The translations under genes and the position numbers were made by a program. Positions 34,232 through 40,543 of a stretch of 48,356 nt of DNA are shown piece after piece. The stretch is taken from the IMG/VR virus record IMGVR_UViG_3300035691_000009, positions 1-48,356 of that record; one strand, given 5' to 3'. How positions within the stretch are numbered: the first letter of the stretch is position 1; the number at the start of each line of letters is the position of its first letter. The notes under the pieces were generated by a model, which saw nothing but the letters and a program-made list of their open reading frames with translations, ran no database searches and was not told where the DNA came from. This DNA is from a virus.

Positions 34232-34621
34232 ATGAGTATTGAAGATGAATTAACTGCTATTAAATCAATAATTAAATCGGGTAGTAAAGTACCAGATGAA
34301 AGGTTTCATGATGTCCTAGAAAGACTTTATTTATTTTCTGTTCAAATAAATGGTCGGATAGCTGATTTAGAAGATAAACGTGCAGAAATTGTTAAATATG
34401 CGAATGATTTAAATGACCGTCTTTCGTTTGTTGAAGAAACTCTTGATATTGACGTTCCTTATCCTAAAGTCTCTTTTGAAGTAGCTTTTGCGGCTATGAA
34501 ACAAGGTAAAACCATTAAGCATGCCAATTGGGATCCCCAAGTAAATCTTAAAAACCTTAACTACAATGCCTCATGGCTTCTTCATGACATGATGTCGGAT
34601 GAATGGATAATACTTGACTAA
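34232..34621 (+). CDS. Protein with Tad2/DUF2829-like C-terminal domain (second copy)
   Basis: This 129-aa paralogue of the upstream gene has a different helical N-terminus (DELTAIKSIIKSGSK) but a matching C-terminus: SFEVAFAAMKQGKTIKHANW then D-P-Q and MSDEWIILD. AAGGA precedes the start. Paired copies sharing only the last domain suggest that this domain is the working part and the N-terminus determines assembly or partner. Confidence 0.65.
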   Translation: MSIEDELTAIKSIIKSGSKVPDERFHDVLERLYLFSVQINGRIADLEDKRAEIVKYANDLNDRLSFVEETLDIDVPYPKVSFEVAFAAMKQGKTIKHANWDPQVNLKNLNYNASWLLHDMMSDEWIILD

Positions 34622-34622
34622 C

Positions 34623-34730
34623 TATAGTTGATGGACTATATTTGTAACCGAGGACTGAGGGCATTGTAAGAGCGATGTGACTATCTCAGGGGCTGATAGC
34701 ATGCTATGCAGTTGATAAGTCGCCAACTCT
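34623..34730 (+). ncRNA. Candidate structured RNA (series of hairpins)
   Basis: This 146-base interval has no gene but several foldable units. TATAGT/ACTATA (34623-34640) comes first, then CTGAG (34655-34659)/CTCAG (34685-34689). CTGATAG with CTAT-G-CAG closes on CATG (34693-34711), and AGTTG/CAACT (34710-34728) follows. It could be a leader for the downstream mini-gene or a stand-alone RNA. It is predicted by eye only. Confidence 0.4.
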
Positions 34731-34767
34731 CCTGTTTGGCCAGTTCTCACTTTGATTAGGGATTTAA

Positions 34768-34857
34768 ATGCTTAACATTATGTGTCCGTATTGTTTTGGA
34801 TTTGGATGTGCCAAATGTTGGTATACGGGCGACTACATATTATGGGCTATTGGATAA
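34768..34857 (+). CDS. Cysteine-rich micro-protein with DnaJ-type zinc motif
   Basis: This 29-aa protein has CPYCFGFGCAKCWYTG in the middle, that is CxxCxGxGC-x2-C, very close to half of a DnaJ zinc-binding repeat. An AGGGA lies just upstream. Proteins of this kind occur in phages next to zinc-finger genes. The function is unknown. It lies between two structured RNAs. Confidence 0.6.
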   Translation: MLNIMCPYCFGFGCAKCWYTGDYILWAIG

Positions 34858-34918
34858 ACTTTTGACTTAACAACAAAACAGTTTACTTGACGCACCAATA
34901 GCCCGCCATTTTATGCTT

Positions 34919-34986
34919 ATAGAGATAACTCAATCGGTAGAGTGCCGGTACGCCGGAAGTTGATGGTTCAAATCCTTCTCTCTATA
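34919..34986 (+). ncRNA. tRNA-like RNA lacking an anticodon loop
   Basis: All tRNA parts but one are present. The acceptor ATAGAGA/TCTCTAT (34919-34925, 34979-34985) has 7 perfect pairs. U8-A9 follow, and the D arm is ACTC/GAGT with the loop AATCGGTA (conserved GG). The T arm is GATGG/CCTTC with the canonical TTCAAAT loop and one mismatch. The discriminator is A. In place of a 17-base anticodon arm there are 12 bases: CCGG-TACG-CCGG, a 4-bp stem with a tetraloop. There is no anticodon and no encoded CCA. The acceptor helix extends four more pairs (GCTT/AAGC). It cannot decode a codon. Confidence 0.65.
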
Positions 34987-35044
34987 AGCGTTAAACGCGA
35001 CGATGCCGTCTGAACCGGCGGCACACGAGCGATAGGAGATGATA

Positions 35045-35215
35045 ATGTTTGATAATTTATTTAAAGCAACCTTGGGGGTGGCATTGTTGCCAGTAGCTGC
35101 AGCGGCTGATGTAGTCACATTAGGCGGTGTGTTAACTGATAACAACAAACCTTTTACTCAAGAATGCGCGGAAACAATAGCAAGTAATTTACGAGATGCT
35201 GTAACCAAGGATTAG
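35045..35215 (+). CDS. Small Ala-rich phage protein
   Basis: This 56-aa protein starts MFDNLFKATLGVALLPVAAA, then DVVTLGGVLTDN. It resembles a frequent short phage protein family of unknown role (MFxNLFKA... ADVVTLGG). A hydrophobic segment spans residues 9-22. AGGAGAT precedes the start. It follows the tRNA-like element by 58 bases. Confidence 0.75.
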   Translation: MFDNLFKATLGVALLPVAAAADVVTLGGVLTDNNKPFTQECAETIASNLRDAVTKD

Positions 35216-35223
35216 GAGATAGT

Positions 35224-35571
35224 ATGACAGTTGAAATAGCTACATGTGCAATGAGTGTAATATTAGCGGCCCATTCACCGATGCCAATGGATTTTTATAG
35301 TGACCACGGTGTATCGATTACTAACACAACTCAAGCACCTATAGGATATAAGATTAGCTATTATCACGAGGTCATGAATATGTTTAACGATAAGATGACC
35401 ATTAACATTATTGTTAATCCTGGTCAAACTTATACAGACGTTAGGCGCTTTACTAATAAAAAGGTTTGGGACTCTTCGGGCCAATATTATACGCGATCAG
35501 TTACGACCATATCGTTTGATGGCAAGAAGATAGCAAGCTGTGCTAATAATAACTATGCGTATATAACATGA
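35224..35571 (+). CDS. Hypothetical protein, possibly exported
   Basis: This 115-aa protein has a weakly hydrophobic start (MTVEIATCAMSVILAAHS) and a beta-rich body (SITNTTQAPIGYKISYY, NIIVNPGQTYTDV). The body resembles a small immunoglobulin-like or extracellular fold. No family is recognised. It follows GGAG and is coupled to the next gene (ATGA). Confidence 0.65.
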   Translation: MTVEIATCAMSVILAAHSPMPMDFYSDHGVSITNTTQAPIGYKISYYHEVMNMFNDKMTINIIVNPGQTYTDVRRFTNKKVWDSSGQYYTRSVTTISFDGKKIASCANNNYAYIT

Positions 35572-35825
35572 TAAAAAAGTATTCAACAAAAGAAGCTGCA
35601 AAGAAGTTAGGGTTATGCCCACAAAGGATTTTGGCAAAAATTAAGCAAGGACACTTTCCTAGCGCTCATACTTGCGAGTGTGGACGTAGTATACTAATAA
35701 CTGAGACGGATCTCTTAAACCAACCTCAGAAAAGGAAATACACCTATGATGAAGAAGCTCACAAAGCACGTGTTGCTCGTGCTACCTTTAACCGTTTTAC
35801 TAAGCGCAAATCTACAAGCCGGTAG
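35568..35825 (+). CDS. HTH (MerR/excisionase-like) DNA-binding protein
   Basis: This 85-aa protein begins YSTKEAAKKLGLCPQRILAK followed by IKQGHFP, the typical winged HTH start of excisionase/MerR-like proteins. The segment THTCECGRSILITETDL (approximate) corresponds to the wing, with two Cys that may bind metal. The C-terminus is basic. It may regulate the nearby control region. The gene overlaps the following one by 80 bases. Confidence 0.75.
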   Translation: MIKKYSTKEAAKKLGLCPQRILAKIKQGHFPSAHTCECGRSILITETDLLNQPQKRKYTYDEEAHKARVARATFNRFTKRKSTSR

Positions 35826-36159
35826 CTCTTTTTATTGTCAGCCTAATGTGATGTGTAAAAAAGGCGTGAATGTTATATGTCCTGGTGCGCCTAAAGCAAT
35901 GATGCAAGCCCGTCCTATGGATTTTAAAGAAGATACTACCTTTTTTTTAAAAATACTCCATTCATATAAAGAAGGCGCATTTGATAAAATCACTTGCTTA
36001 TATTCAAAGAATGGAAAAACAGATTATGAGTTTTCGTATGTAAATCAACCAGGACATTCTCTTTATCCTTATAATAAAAAAGAATGGAAAATACAAAGCA
36101 CAGGGATTGAAACGTGTGACCCTCGCGCTTATCCATGTGCTATTTTTGATAATTGGTAA
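35746..36159 (+). CDS. Secreted or periplasmic hypothetical protein
   Basis: This 137-aa protein has a clear signal peptide: KKLTKH, then the hydrophobic core VLLVLPLTVLLSANL, then LQAGS with likely cleavage after QAG. The mature part has six Cys and a beta-rich fold (ITCLYSKNGKTDYEFSYV), as in small periplasmic proteins. Early phage proteins of this type can change the host envelope or exclude other phages. That role is inferred. Confidence 0.75.
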   Translation: MMKKLTKHVLLVLPLTVLLSANLQAGSSFYCQPNVMCKKGVNVICPGAPKAMMQARPMDFKEDTTFFLKILHSYKEGAFDKITCLYSKNGKTDYEFSYVNQPGHSLYPYNKKEWKIQSTGIETCDPRAYPCAIFDNW

Positions 36160-36164
36160 TAAGT

Positions 36165-36187
36165 AGGGGCTTACGCCCCTTTCGTTT
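36165..36187 (+). terminator. Rho-independent terminator between convergent blocks
   Basis: A 6-bp AGGGGC/GCCCCT stem with loop TTAC is followed by TTCGTTT. It ends the rightward accessory block 5 bases beyond the secreted-protein stop. On the other strand it lies just past the small membrane gene. Confidence 0.75.
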
Positions 36188-36320
36188 AATGAATGATGAC
36201 GTTAAATAGAAACGTTACTACAATACCAAAACATAATAAATTGACCATATTAGTAATGCCGTAAGCTCTTAAGAAATGTATAATGCGGATGGTTAATCGA
36301 GGTCTTCTGATAGCTTGCAT
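36186..36320 (-). CDS. Small membrane protein, last gene of replication block
   Basis: This 44-aa protein has a basic N-terminus (RRPRLTIRIIHFLRAYG) and a C-terminal hydrophobic segment (about 27-43, NLLCFGIVVTFLFNVII). That is the topology of a tail-anchored or signal-anchor protein. AAGGGA lies upstream. The family is not recognised. Confidence 0.55.
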   Translation of the reverse strand: MQAIRRPRLTIRIIHFLRAYGITNMVNLLCFGIVVTFLFNVIIH

Positions 36321-36344
36321 AGTCCTAATTCCCTTTTAAGTTTA

Positions 36345-36378
36345 TACACTATCAGAGTACCTCGGTTAATGTAGTTCG
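36345..36378 (-). promoter_or_regulatory. Promoter-like TTGACG inside an inverted repeat
   Basis: On the minus strand GTAGTT-GACG-AACTAC is a perfect inverted repeat with 6-bp arms (within 36363-36378). TTGACG in it is followed 17 bases later by the weak -10 TACTCT. A closely related sequence surrounds the strong promoter at 1103. It could let a repressor block the promoter of the 44-aa gene. Confidence 0.5.
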
Positions 36379-36382
36379 TCAA

Positions 36383-36598
36383 CTACTTCCTGCCAGTAAG
36401 AGTCTTATAGTCCTCGTTAAGCATTTCGTTAAACTTATCGAAACATTGCACACAAACGTCTTGAACTGTGTACCTTTGTCTCAAAAAGTCTAATACATAT
36501 ACTACCGATAGCATCTTTTTATCTCTTGGTGCGTACATATCTTTAGCATCCCTTGTTTCCTTACGGCATAAATCACACGCATATAGTGTAGTTTGCAT
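36383..36598 (-). CDS. Small zinc-binding protein
   Basis: This 71-aa protein has two Cys pairs, CDLC (residues 8-11) and CVQC (48-51), around a short helix-strand part, as in small zinc-ribbon proteins. It overlaps the primase-helicase stop (TAATG). The function is unknown. Confidence 0.65.
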   Translation of the reverse strand: MQTTLYACDLCRKETRDAKDMYAPRDKKMLSVVYVLDFLRQRYTVQDVCVQCFDKFNEMLNEDYKTLTGRK

Positions 36599-38937
36599 TA
36601 TTTTTGTTCCCTTAAATAAGCTTCAATGATTAAATTGTTTTCAACTAGAAAACGACTGGAGTGGTCTTTAACAATATAAAGGCATGGTCTAATGTTTTCT
36701 CCTGGCATAATGGTCGATGTACGGCCATTCTTTAATCCAGGATGCCAATCATAGCCTAATGTCTTAAGGAGCGCCCTACGGCGATTCGGGGGTATCCTAC
36801 GCGCCATCCCTGCTTCTTCTAACAATTGGTTTAACGCGCTTGAGCCAATCCACCCATTTTTAAACCCAATACGCTCTTGTTCAATAGCTTCAAGTATTTC
36901 ATTTTCCACACTACCCATTGATTCCATAATGGCTTGTTCGGTTGATGAAGTCTTTGGCGCTCGTGAGCATATAAGCGGGTTGTAGCGGTCTTTAATGGGA
37001 TAGTCTTGTAGCCAATCTGATACGTAAAGAAAACCGTTCTTGCGCTTTGCCCATGTGTATAAATTAGGGCAATAATCCCCAAGCATTCCATCGCGCCGTA
37101 AGTCTTCCTCAGATTGCTGCGCTGTGAAGAACATAGCGAACCGTCTGTCATCACGGGTTTTGCGTAAGGCTTCCTTGTGGTTAGTATTAATAATGTAGTT
37201 ACAGCAAATATCGCGCATGATTTTGGTTTTGTTTTTACCTTCAATCATTTGTCTATCTGCAGTAAGCATGGGTTTTAAGGTTTCCATAGTGTCGTGTTGC
37301 GTGTTGCTGGTTCTATGGAAATCCTCAACAAATACGCCTAAAGTACGATACTGCCAATCGTTAAACTTGCTTGTTATTTCATCTGCACGTGGGAAAGCTG
37401 TATAACGATGACCCAATATAAAAGCCACACACAAGCTGATAAAGGTCTTTCCATTACCTTGCACCCCCTGAATGACAGGACACCATTGAAACTTACGGCC
37501 TAAGAATTGAACCATAGATGCTAAATAATTGATTAAGATTTCTTGGTCATCCCCATCCGGACATAACTTCTCAATATGAAATAGGAAGGGGCTAACGTCA
37601 CCTTTCATACGTGGGGTTTGTATAGGCCAATAGGTATTAACAAGTATCATCCCATCACGTTCTAGAAGTTCACCAGGGGGACGGTCAGGTAAGAATGTCG
37701 CGCTGTTGGCTTTAGGAAACTTAACGGCATAATTGTGATTAAAAGCATCCCACGCATGTTTAGACACTTTCGAGTTTGAAGGATCTGTAACAAATGTTTT
37801 GCCACCATGCATCACATTAAACCGTTCCTTGTCCAACACCATCCCACCAGGTACAAATACTGCATTTTCGTCGCAAATATACACACTGCCTTTGAACATT
37901 GTGCGTTGCTCTGGAATGCTTAAAATTGTACTTGACGTAATAAGTTCGCCGTATTCTTGACCATCATCTGAAGCTGTGATATCTTGAGGTGTCCTTATAG
38001 TATTGATTGATTTGAGTACACTCGTACACTTGCCGCATGCGCTCCGTATCGTACGCGGCAAGTAATCAGCCCGCTCCCATTTATCCCTTACAAGCTTTGA
38101 TTGTCGCATGAGTGTTTCAATACGTGTTGCGTTTTTACCAGTCCAAAACGCGAGATGTTGTGCAAGTGCTGCGTCAGCATTACTACGGTTAAACACATCG
38201 CCATCATTAGGAGGGTAAAATTTGGAAAGCGTGGATTCATTGGCGTCCCATAAGTCTACAAAACGCGCAGACTCCTCATATCCGAATTTACTTTTAAGGG
38301 ATTGCGAAGCTAAAGCCATCCGCAACAATTCAACGTCATTTGAAGGGCCACTCCATTCGGGGACAGGTTCGCTAGTCCACCAATCGTCAGCAGGGGCCGC
38401 TTTAGGCGCTGCTTTAAAATAGGTAGCCGCGATTTCTTTAATAGCCGCAGTGTGGTCGGTATTAACGTCCCCTGTGGCAAATGTACCCGTAAGTGCTACA
38501 AACCGCTTAGTATGGTATAGCTCAAGTCCTAAGTCACTATTACGGCAACCATGTTCAAAAGGTTCCGAACGTCCTATAATGTGCAAGCCCCTATTAGACC
38601 TTGAAACTTCCACCCCCGCTCCAGGTAACGCAGCGAGTAACGATTTAGCTAACGGTGACCAATCTTTACCATCATAACATTTGTCAATATCTAGGAAAAA
38701 GAAAGGGTCATTGTCAGTAAACACAAACCCTACCCCGTAACTTTCTCCTAGCCTTTTTGCCGCTTCAATTGCCGTATCTGAATCTGTCCATACTTCGGGA
38801 TCATGCGCATCCCATACACTTCCATCCTTGTAACTTGCCGGTTTCTTTATATCCTTTGGTGTTCCTTTAACGATTTTATAAACTATAAACTGCCTGTATG
38901 ATTTTAGAGAATAAAACGCCGTTGGGAGTGATTCCAT
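36598..38937 (-). CDS. Primase-polymerase/helicase (NrS-1-like, DUF5906 helicase)
   Basis: This 779-aa protein combines an N-terminal AEP-type primase-polymerase domain with a superfamily 3-type ATPase. The first has catalytic FFFLDIDKC (Asp 83 and 85) and GLHIIG with His 119. The second has Walker A GVQGNGKTF near residues 488-496, EDFHR-type Walker B in FVEDFHRTSNTQ, and a DUF5906-like end. Comparable proteins start replication on phage and plasmid DNA (NrS-1). It likely primes and opens DNA for the family A polymerase. Confidence 0.87.
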   Translation of the reverse strand: MESLPTAFYSLKSYRQFIVYKIVKGTPKDIKKPASYKDGSVWDAHDPEVWTDSDTAIEAAKRLGESYGVGFVFTDNDPFFFLDIDKCYDGKDWSPLAKSLLAALPGAGVEVSRSNRGLHIIGRSEPFEHGCRNSDLGLELYHTKRFVALTGTFATGDVNTDHTAAIKEIAATYFKAAPKAAPADDWWTSEPVPEWSGPSNDVELLRMALASQSLKSKFGYEESARFVDLWDANESTLSKFYPPNDGDVFNRSNADAALAQHLAFWTGKNATRIETLMRQSKLVRDKWERADYLPRTIRSACGKCTSVLKSINTIRTPQDITASDDGQEYGELITSSTILSIPEQRTMFKGSVYICDENAVFVPGGMVLDKERFNVMHGGKTFVTDPSNSKVSKHAWDAFNHNYAVKFPKANSATFLPDRPPGELLERDGMILVNTYWPIQTPRMKGDVSPFLFHIEKLCPDGDDQEILINYLASMVQFLGRKFQWCPVIQGVQGNGKTFISLCVAFILGHRYTAFPRADEITSKFNDWQYRTLGVFVEDFHRTSNTQHDTMETLKPMLTADRQMIEGKNKTKIMRDICCNYIINTNHKEALRKTRDDRRFAMFFTAQQSEEDLRRDGMLGDYCPNLYTWAKRKNGFLYVSDWLQDYPIKDRYNPLICSRAPKTSSTEQAIMESMGSVENEILEAIEQERIGFKNGWIGSSALNQLLEEAGMARRIPPNRRRALLKTLGYDWHPGLKNGRTSTIMPGENIRPCLYIVKDHSSRFLVENNLIIEAYLREQK

Positions 38938-38964
38938 TCGGGTATGTCCTTATATTGTCAAATT

Positions 38965-39270
38965 TTATTTTGACAAGTATTGCAGCACTTTCCTTTTGAG
39001 TTTGAGTGGCAACCTTGCCGTCTGTTTGTCTTTCCTAGCTAAACCTTGACCAATAATTTCGAGTATTTCTTGTTTGATTGCCTCCTTGAGTACCTCAGAT
39101 TTGAGGTTATCGATAGTTCCGTAATATACCGATACAAGCGCGTACGAAGTACCCGCTCGTTCCGCAACCCCATCCCGTGTTATATGACTATATCCTATCT
39201 CCTTTGATAGCTCGATAGCCGCGTTAAGTATTTCTTGCTTCCGCTGTTCTGGTTCTTTTCTACTTCTCAT
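38965..39270 (-). CDS. TetR-type HTH regulator, short form
   Basis: This is a 101-aa protein. The ATG at 39270 follows GGGGA and overlaps the zinc-ribbon gene. Residues 10-55 match TetR_N: ILNAAIELSKEIGYSHITRD followed by GVAERAGTSYALVSVYYG. The usual ligand-binding domain is absent. Only about 40 charged residues follow. It is probably a constitutive DNA-binding regulator of phage or host genes. Confidence 0.82.
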   Translation of the reverse strand: MRSRKEPEQRKQEILNAAIELSKEIGYSHITRDGVAERAGTSYALVSVYYGTIDNLKSEVLKEAIKQEILEIIGQGLARKDKQTARLPLKLKRKVLQYLSK

Positions 39271-39448
39271 TTCGTTCCCCGCAAGTTTTACAAATCGTAT
39301 AGTAGGCTCCCGAATCAAGGTCTTTATAAAATTTGACGCGGGAGTGTGTACAGCCATTACGCTTAGCTTCACATTCCTTGCACACAATTTCCTTACTTGT
39401 TAATAATATTTTCAATCCATCTAGTCTGCCGCAATCCTTGCACTTCAT
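39260..39448 (-). CDS. Zinc-ribbon-type small protein
   Basis: This 62-aa protein has CKDC at residues 3-6, CKEC at 23-26 and CKTC at 53-56, giving two likely metal sites (one with C-T-H). It overlaps the TetR-type gene by 11 bases. The function is unknown. Confidence 0.7.
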   Translation of the reverse strand: MKCKDCGRLDGLKILLTSKEIVCKECEAKRNGCTHSRVKFYKDLDSGAYYTICKTCGERNEK

Positions 39449-39450
39449 TG

Positions 39451-39669
39451 CTATACTCCGTGTTGTCTATTTAAGTGTGACTCTTGGGCCGCTCTATTTA
39501 TTTCTTCTAATACTTTTAAATACTCTTCTGTTTTTAAATCATCAGAAGGTACGGTTTTTAAATAACAATTTCCGTGAGTGGCCTCATACATAAAAGCATA
39601 TACTGTTTTAAGAAAAACAATTGCGGCTTTAGTTTCCATTTTGTTAATTTTAATCTCCAGATCTATCAT
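39451..39669 (-). CDS. Hypothetical helical protein
   Basis: This 72-aa protein is mostly helical, with no recognised motif. It begins inside the preceding gene (20-base overlap). Confidence 0.65.
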   Translation of the reverse strand: MIDLEIKINKMETKAAIVFLKTVYAFMYEATHGNCYLKTVPSDDLKTEEYLKVLEEINRAAQESHLNRQHGV

Positions 39670-39847
39670 TTTTAATCATCTCCATGTGAGCATCTAGGTT
39701 CTCTTTTTCTTCTTGGGTTTCAGCAACTACGATTAACTCATAGCCTTTGTCTAATAGCTTGGCGGCTTTAACTACAAAACAAATACCGCCGATTACTGAA
39801 AAGGCTTTTTCTATATCATCAATCTTTACGTCTAAAGTAATTTTCAT
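39650..39847 (-). CDS. Hypothetical protein
   Basis: This 65-aa protein begins MKITLDVKIDDIEKAF, an alternating strand-helix pattern, then LIVVAETQEEKENL. No family is recognised. It is coupled to the preceding gene by ATGA. Confidence 0.65.
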   Translation of the reverse strand: MKITLDVKIDDIEKAFSVIGGICFVVKAAKLLDKGYELIVVAETQEEKENLDAHMEMIKNDRSGD

Positions 39848-40050
39848 ACATCCATCTCTAACTGTTGTGGTTCTTTGTTGGCTTCTACTTGGTATTTAAT
39901 AATAACTCTCATACACTCGTAGCAAGGCATAATGTTCCCGTGTTTAAGGTTTATAACCATAGCGTCAATATCTTTAAAATGAAATGAACTATCCAGTTCC
40001 GCACCACACCAAGACTTATTCTCATCTAATGTACATTTAACGTGATTCAT
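39844..40050 (-). CDS. Small Cys-containing protein
   Basis: This 68-aa protein has CTLDENKSWCGAELDSSFHF, then INLKHGNIMPCYECM. It resembles short phage proteins with paired Cys (CGA..L...F.F.D and C..C), which probably bind zinc. It is coupled to the nuclease stop by ATGA. Confidence 0.7.
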   Translation of the reverse strand: MNHVKCTLDENKSWCGAELDSSFHFKDIDAMVINLKHGNIMPCYECMRVIIKYQVEANKEPQQLEMDV

Positions 40051-40526
40051 AAAGTTCCCTCATCAGTTGCAAAACAAGCGTCACCGCCTAACCCTGTGAT
40101 AACTTCAATCCATCTTAATTGTGCCATTTCTCGCTCGCTACCAGTAAACTTCCAATCGGTAGCTTTAATCTCCCGACTAACAAATTGACCGATAGTCATA
40201 CCCACCATGTGATCTCTAATTTTGACGGGCCTAATACCGATTAGATCGGCACTCTTAATGAAGCTATTCATCTTTCCCGATTCATTAGCTAGCCCGTACC
40301 GTATAAAATCACCCTTTGGTGTGTAGGTTGCTCCTACGTTATTCCTCCAGACACGTAACCCCTTTTTACTCGCTTCAATACGCACTAGACTCATAACGGA
40401 AGCTTCTGACTTTTGGATAACATCTGGCTGTATAACGTCTAATGTAGCCATCCCAAATATTTTCTTTAAGTCCTCTATGGCAGGATTTGGTATCCCCCAT
40501 CGTCTCGCCCATGCTTCAAGCTTCAT
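40047..40526 (-). CDS. VRR-NUC-like nuclease
   Basis: This 159-aa protein has the layout of VRR-NUC nucleases. RVWRNNVGATYTPKGDFIRY is followed by KSADLIGIRP with the likely metal-binding Asp, and then VSREIKATDWKFT with the E-x-K catalytic pair, ending with WIEVITGLGGDACFATD. It likely cuts branched or free-end DNA during replication or recombination. AAGGAG precedes the start. Confidence 0.83.
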   Translation of the reverse strand: MKLEAWARRWGIPNPAIEDLKKIFGMATLDVIQPDVIQKSEASVMSLVRIEASKKGLRVWRNNVGATYTPKGDFIRYGLANESGKMNSFIKSADLIGIRPVKIRDHMVGMTIGQFVSREIKATDWKFTGSEREMAQLRWIEVITGLGGDACFATDEGTL

Positions 40527-40543
40527 GCTTTTGCTCCTTGGCT

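Noticed and set aside
35005-35019. Hairpin GCCG-TCTGAAC-CGGC with a seven-base loop, similar to an anticodon arm (TGA in the middle)
   Set aside because: It lies outside the tRNA-like element, lacks U33, and has no acceptor or T arm of its own, so a split or permuted tRNA is not supported.
38965-39270. Lysogeny repressor and integrase module
   Set aside because: A TetR-type HTH and an excisionase-like HTH protein are present, but no integrase, attachment site or CI-like repressor was found, so a temperate lifestyle is not supported.
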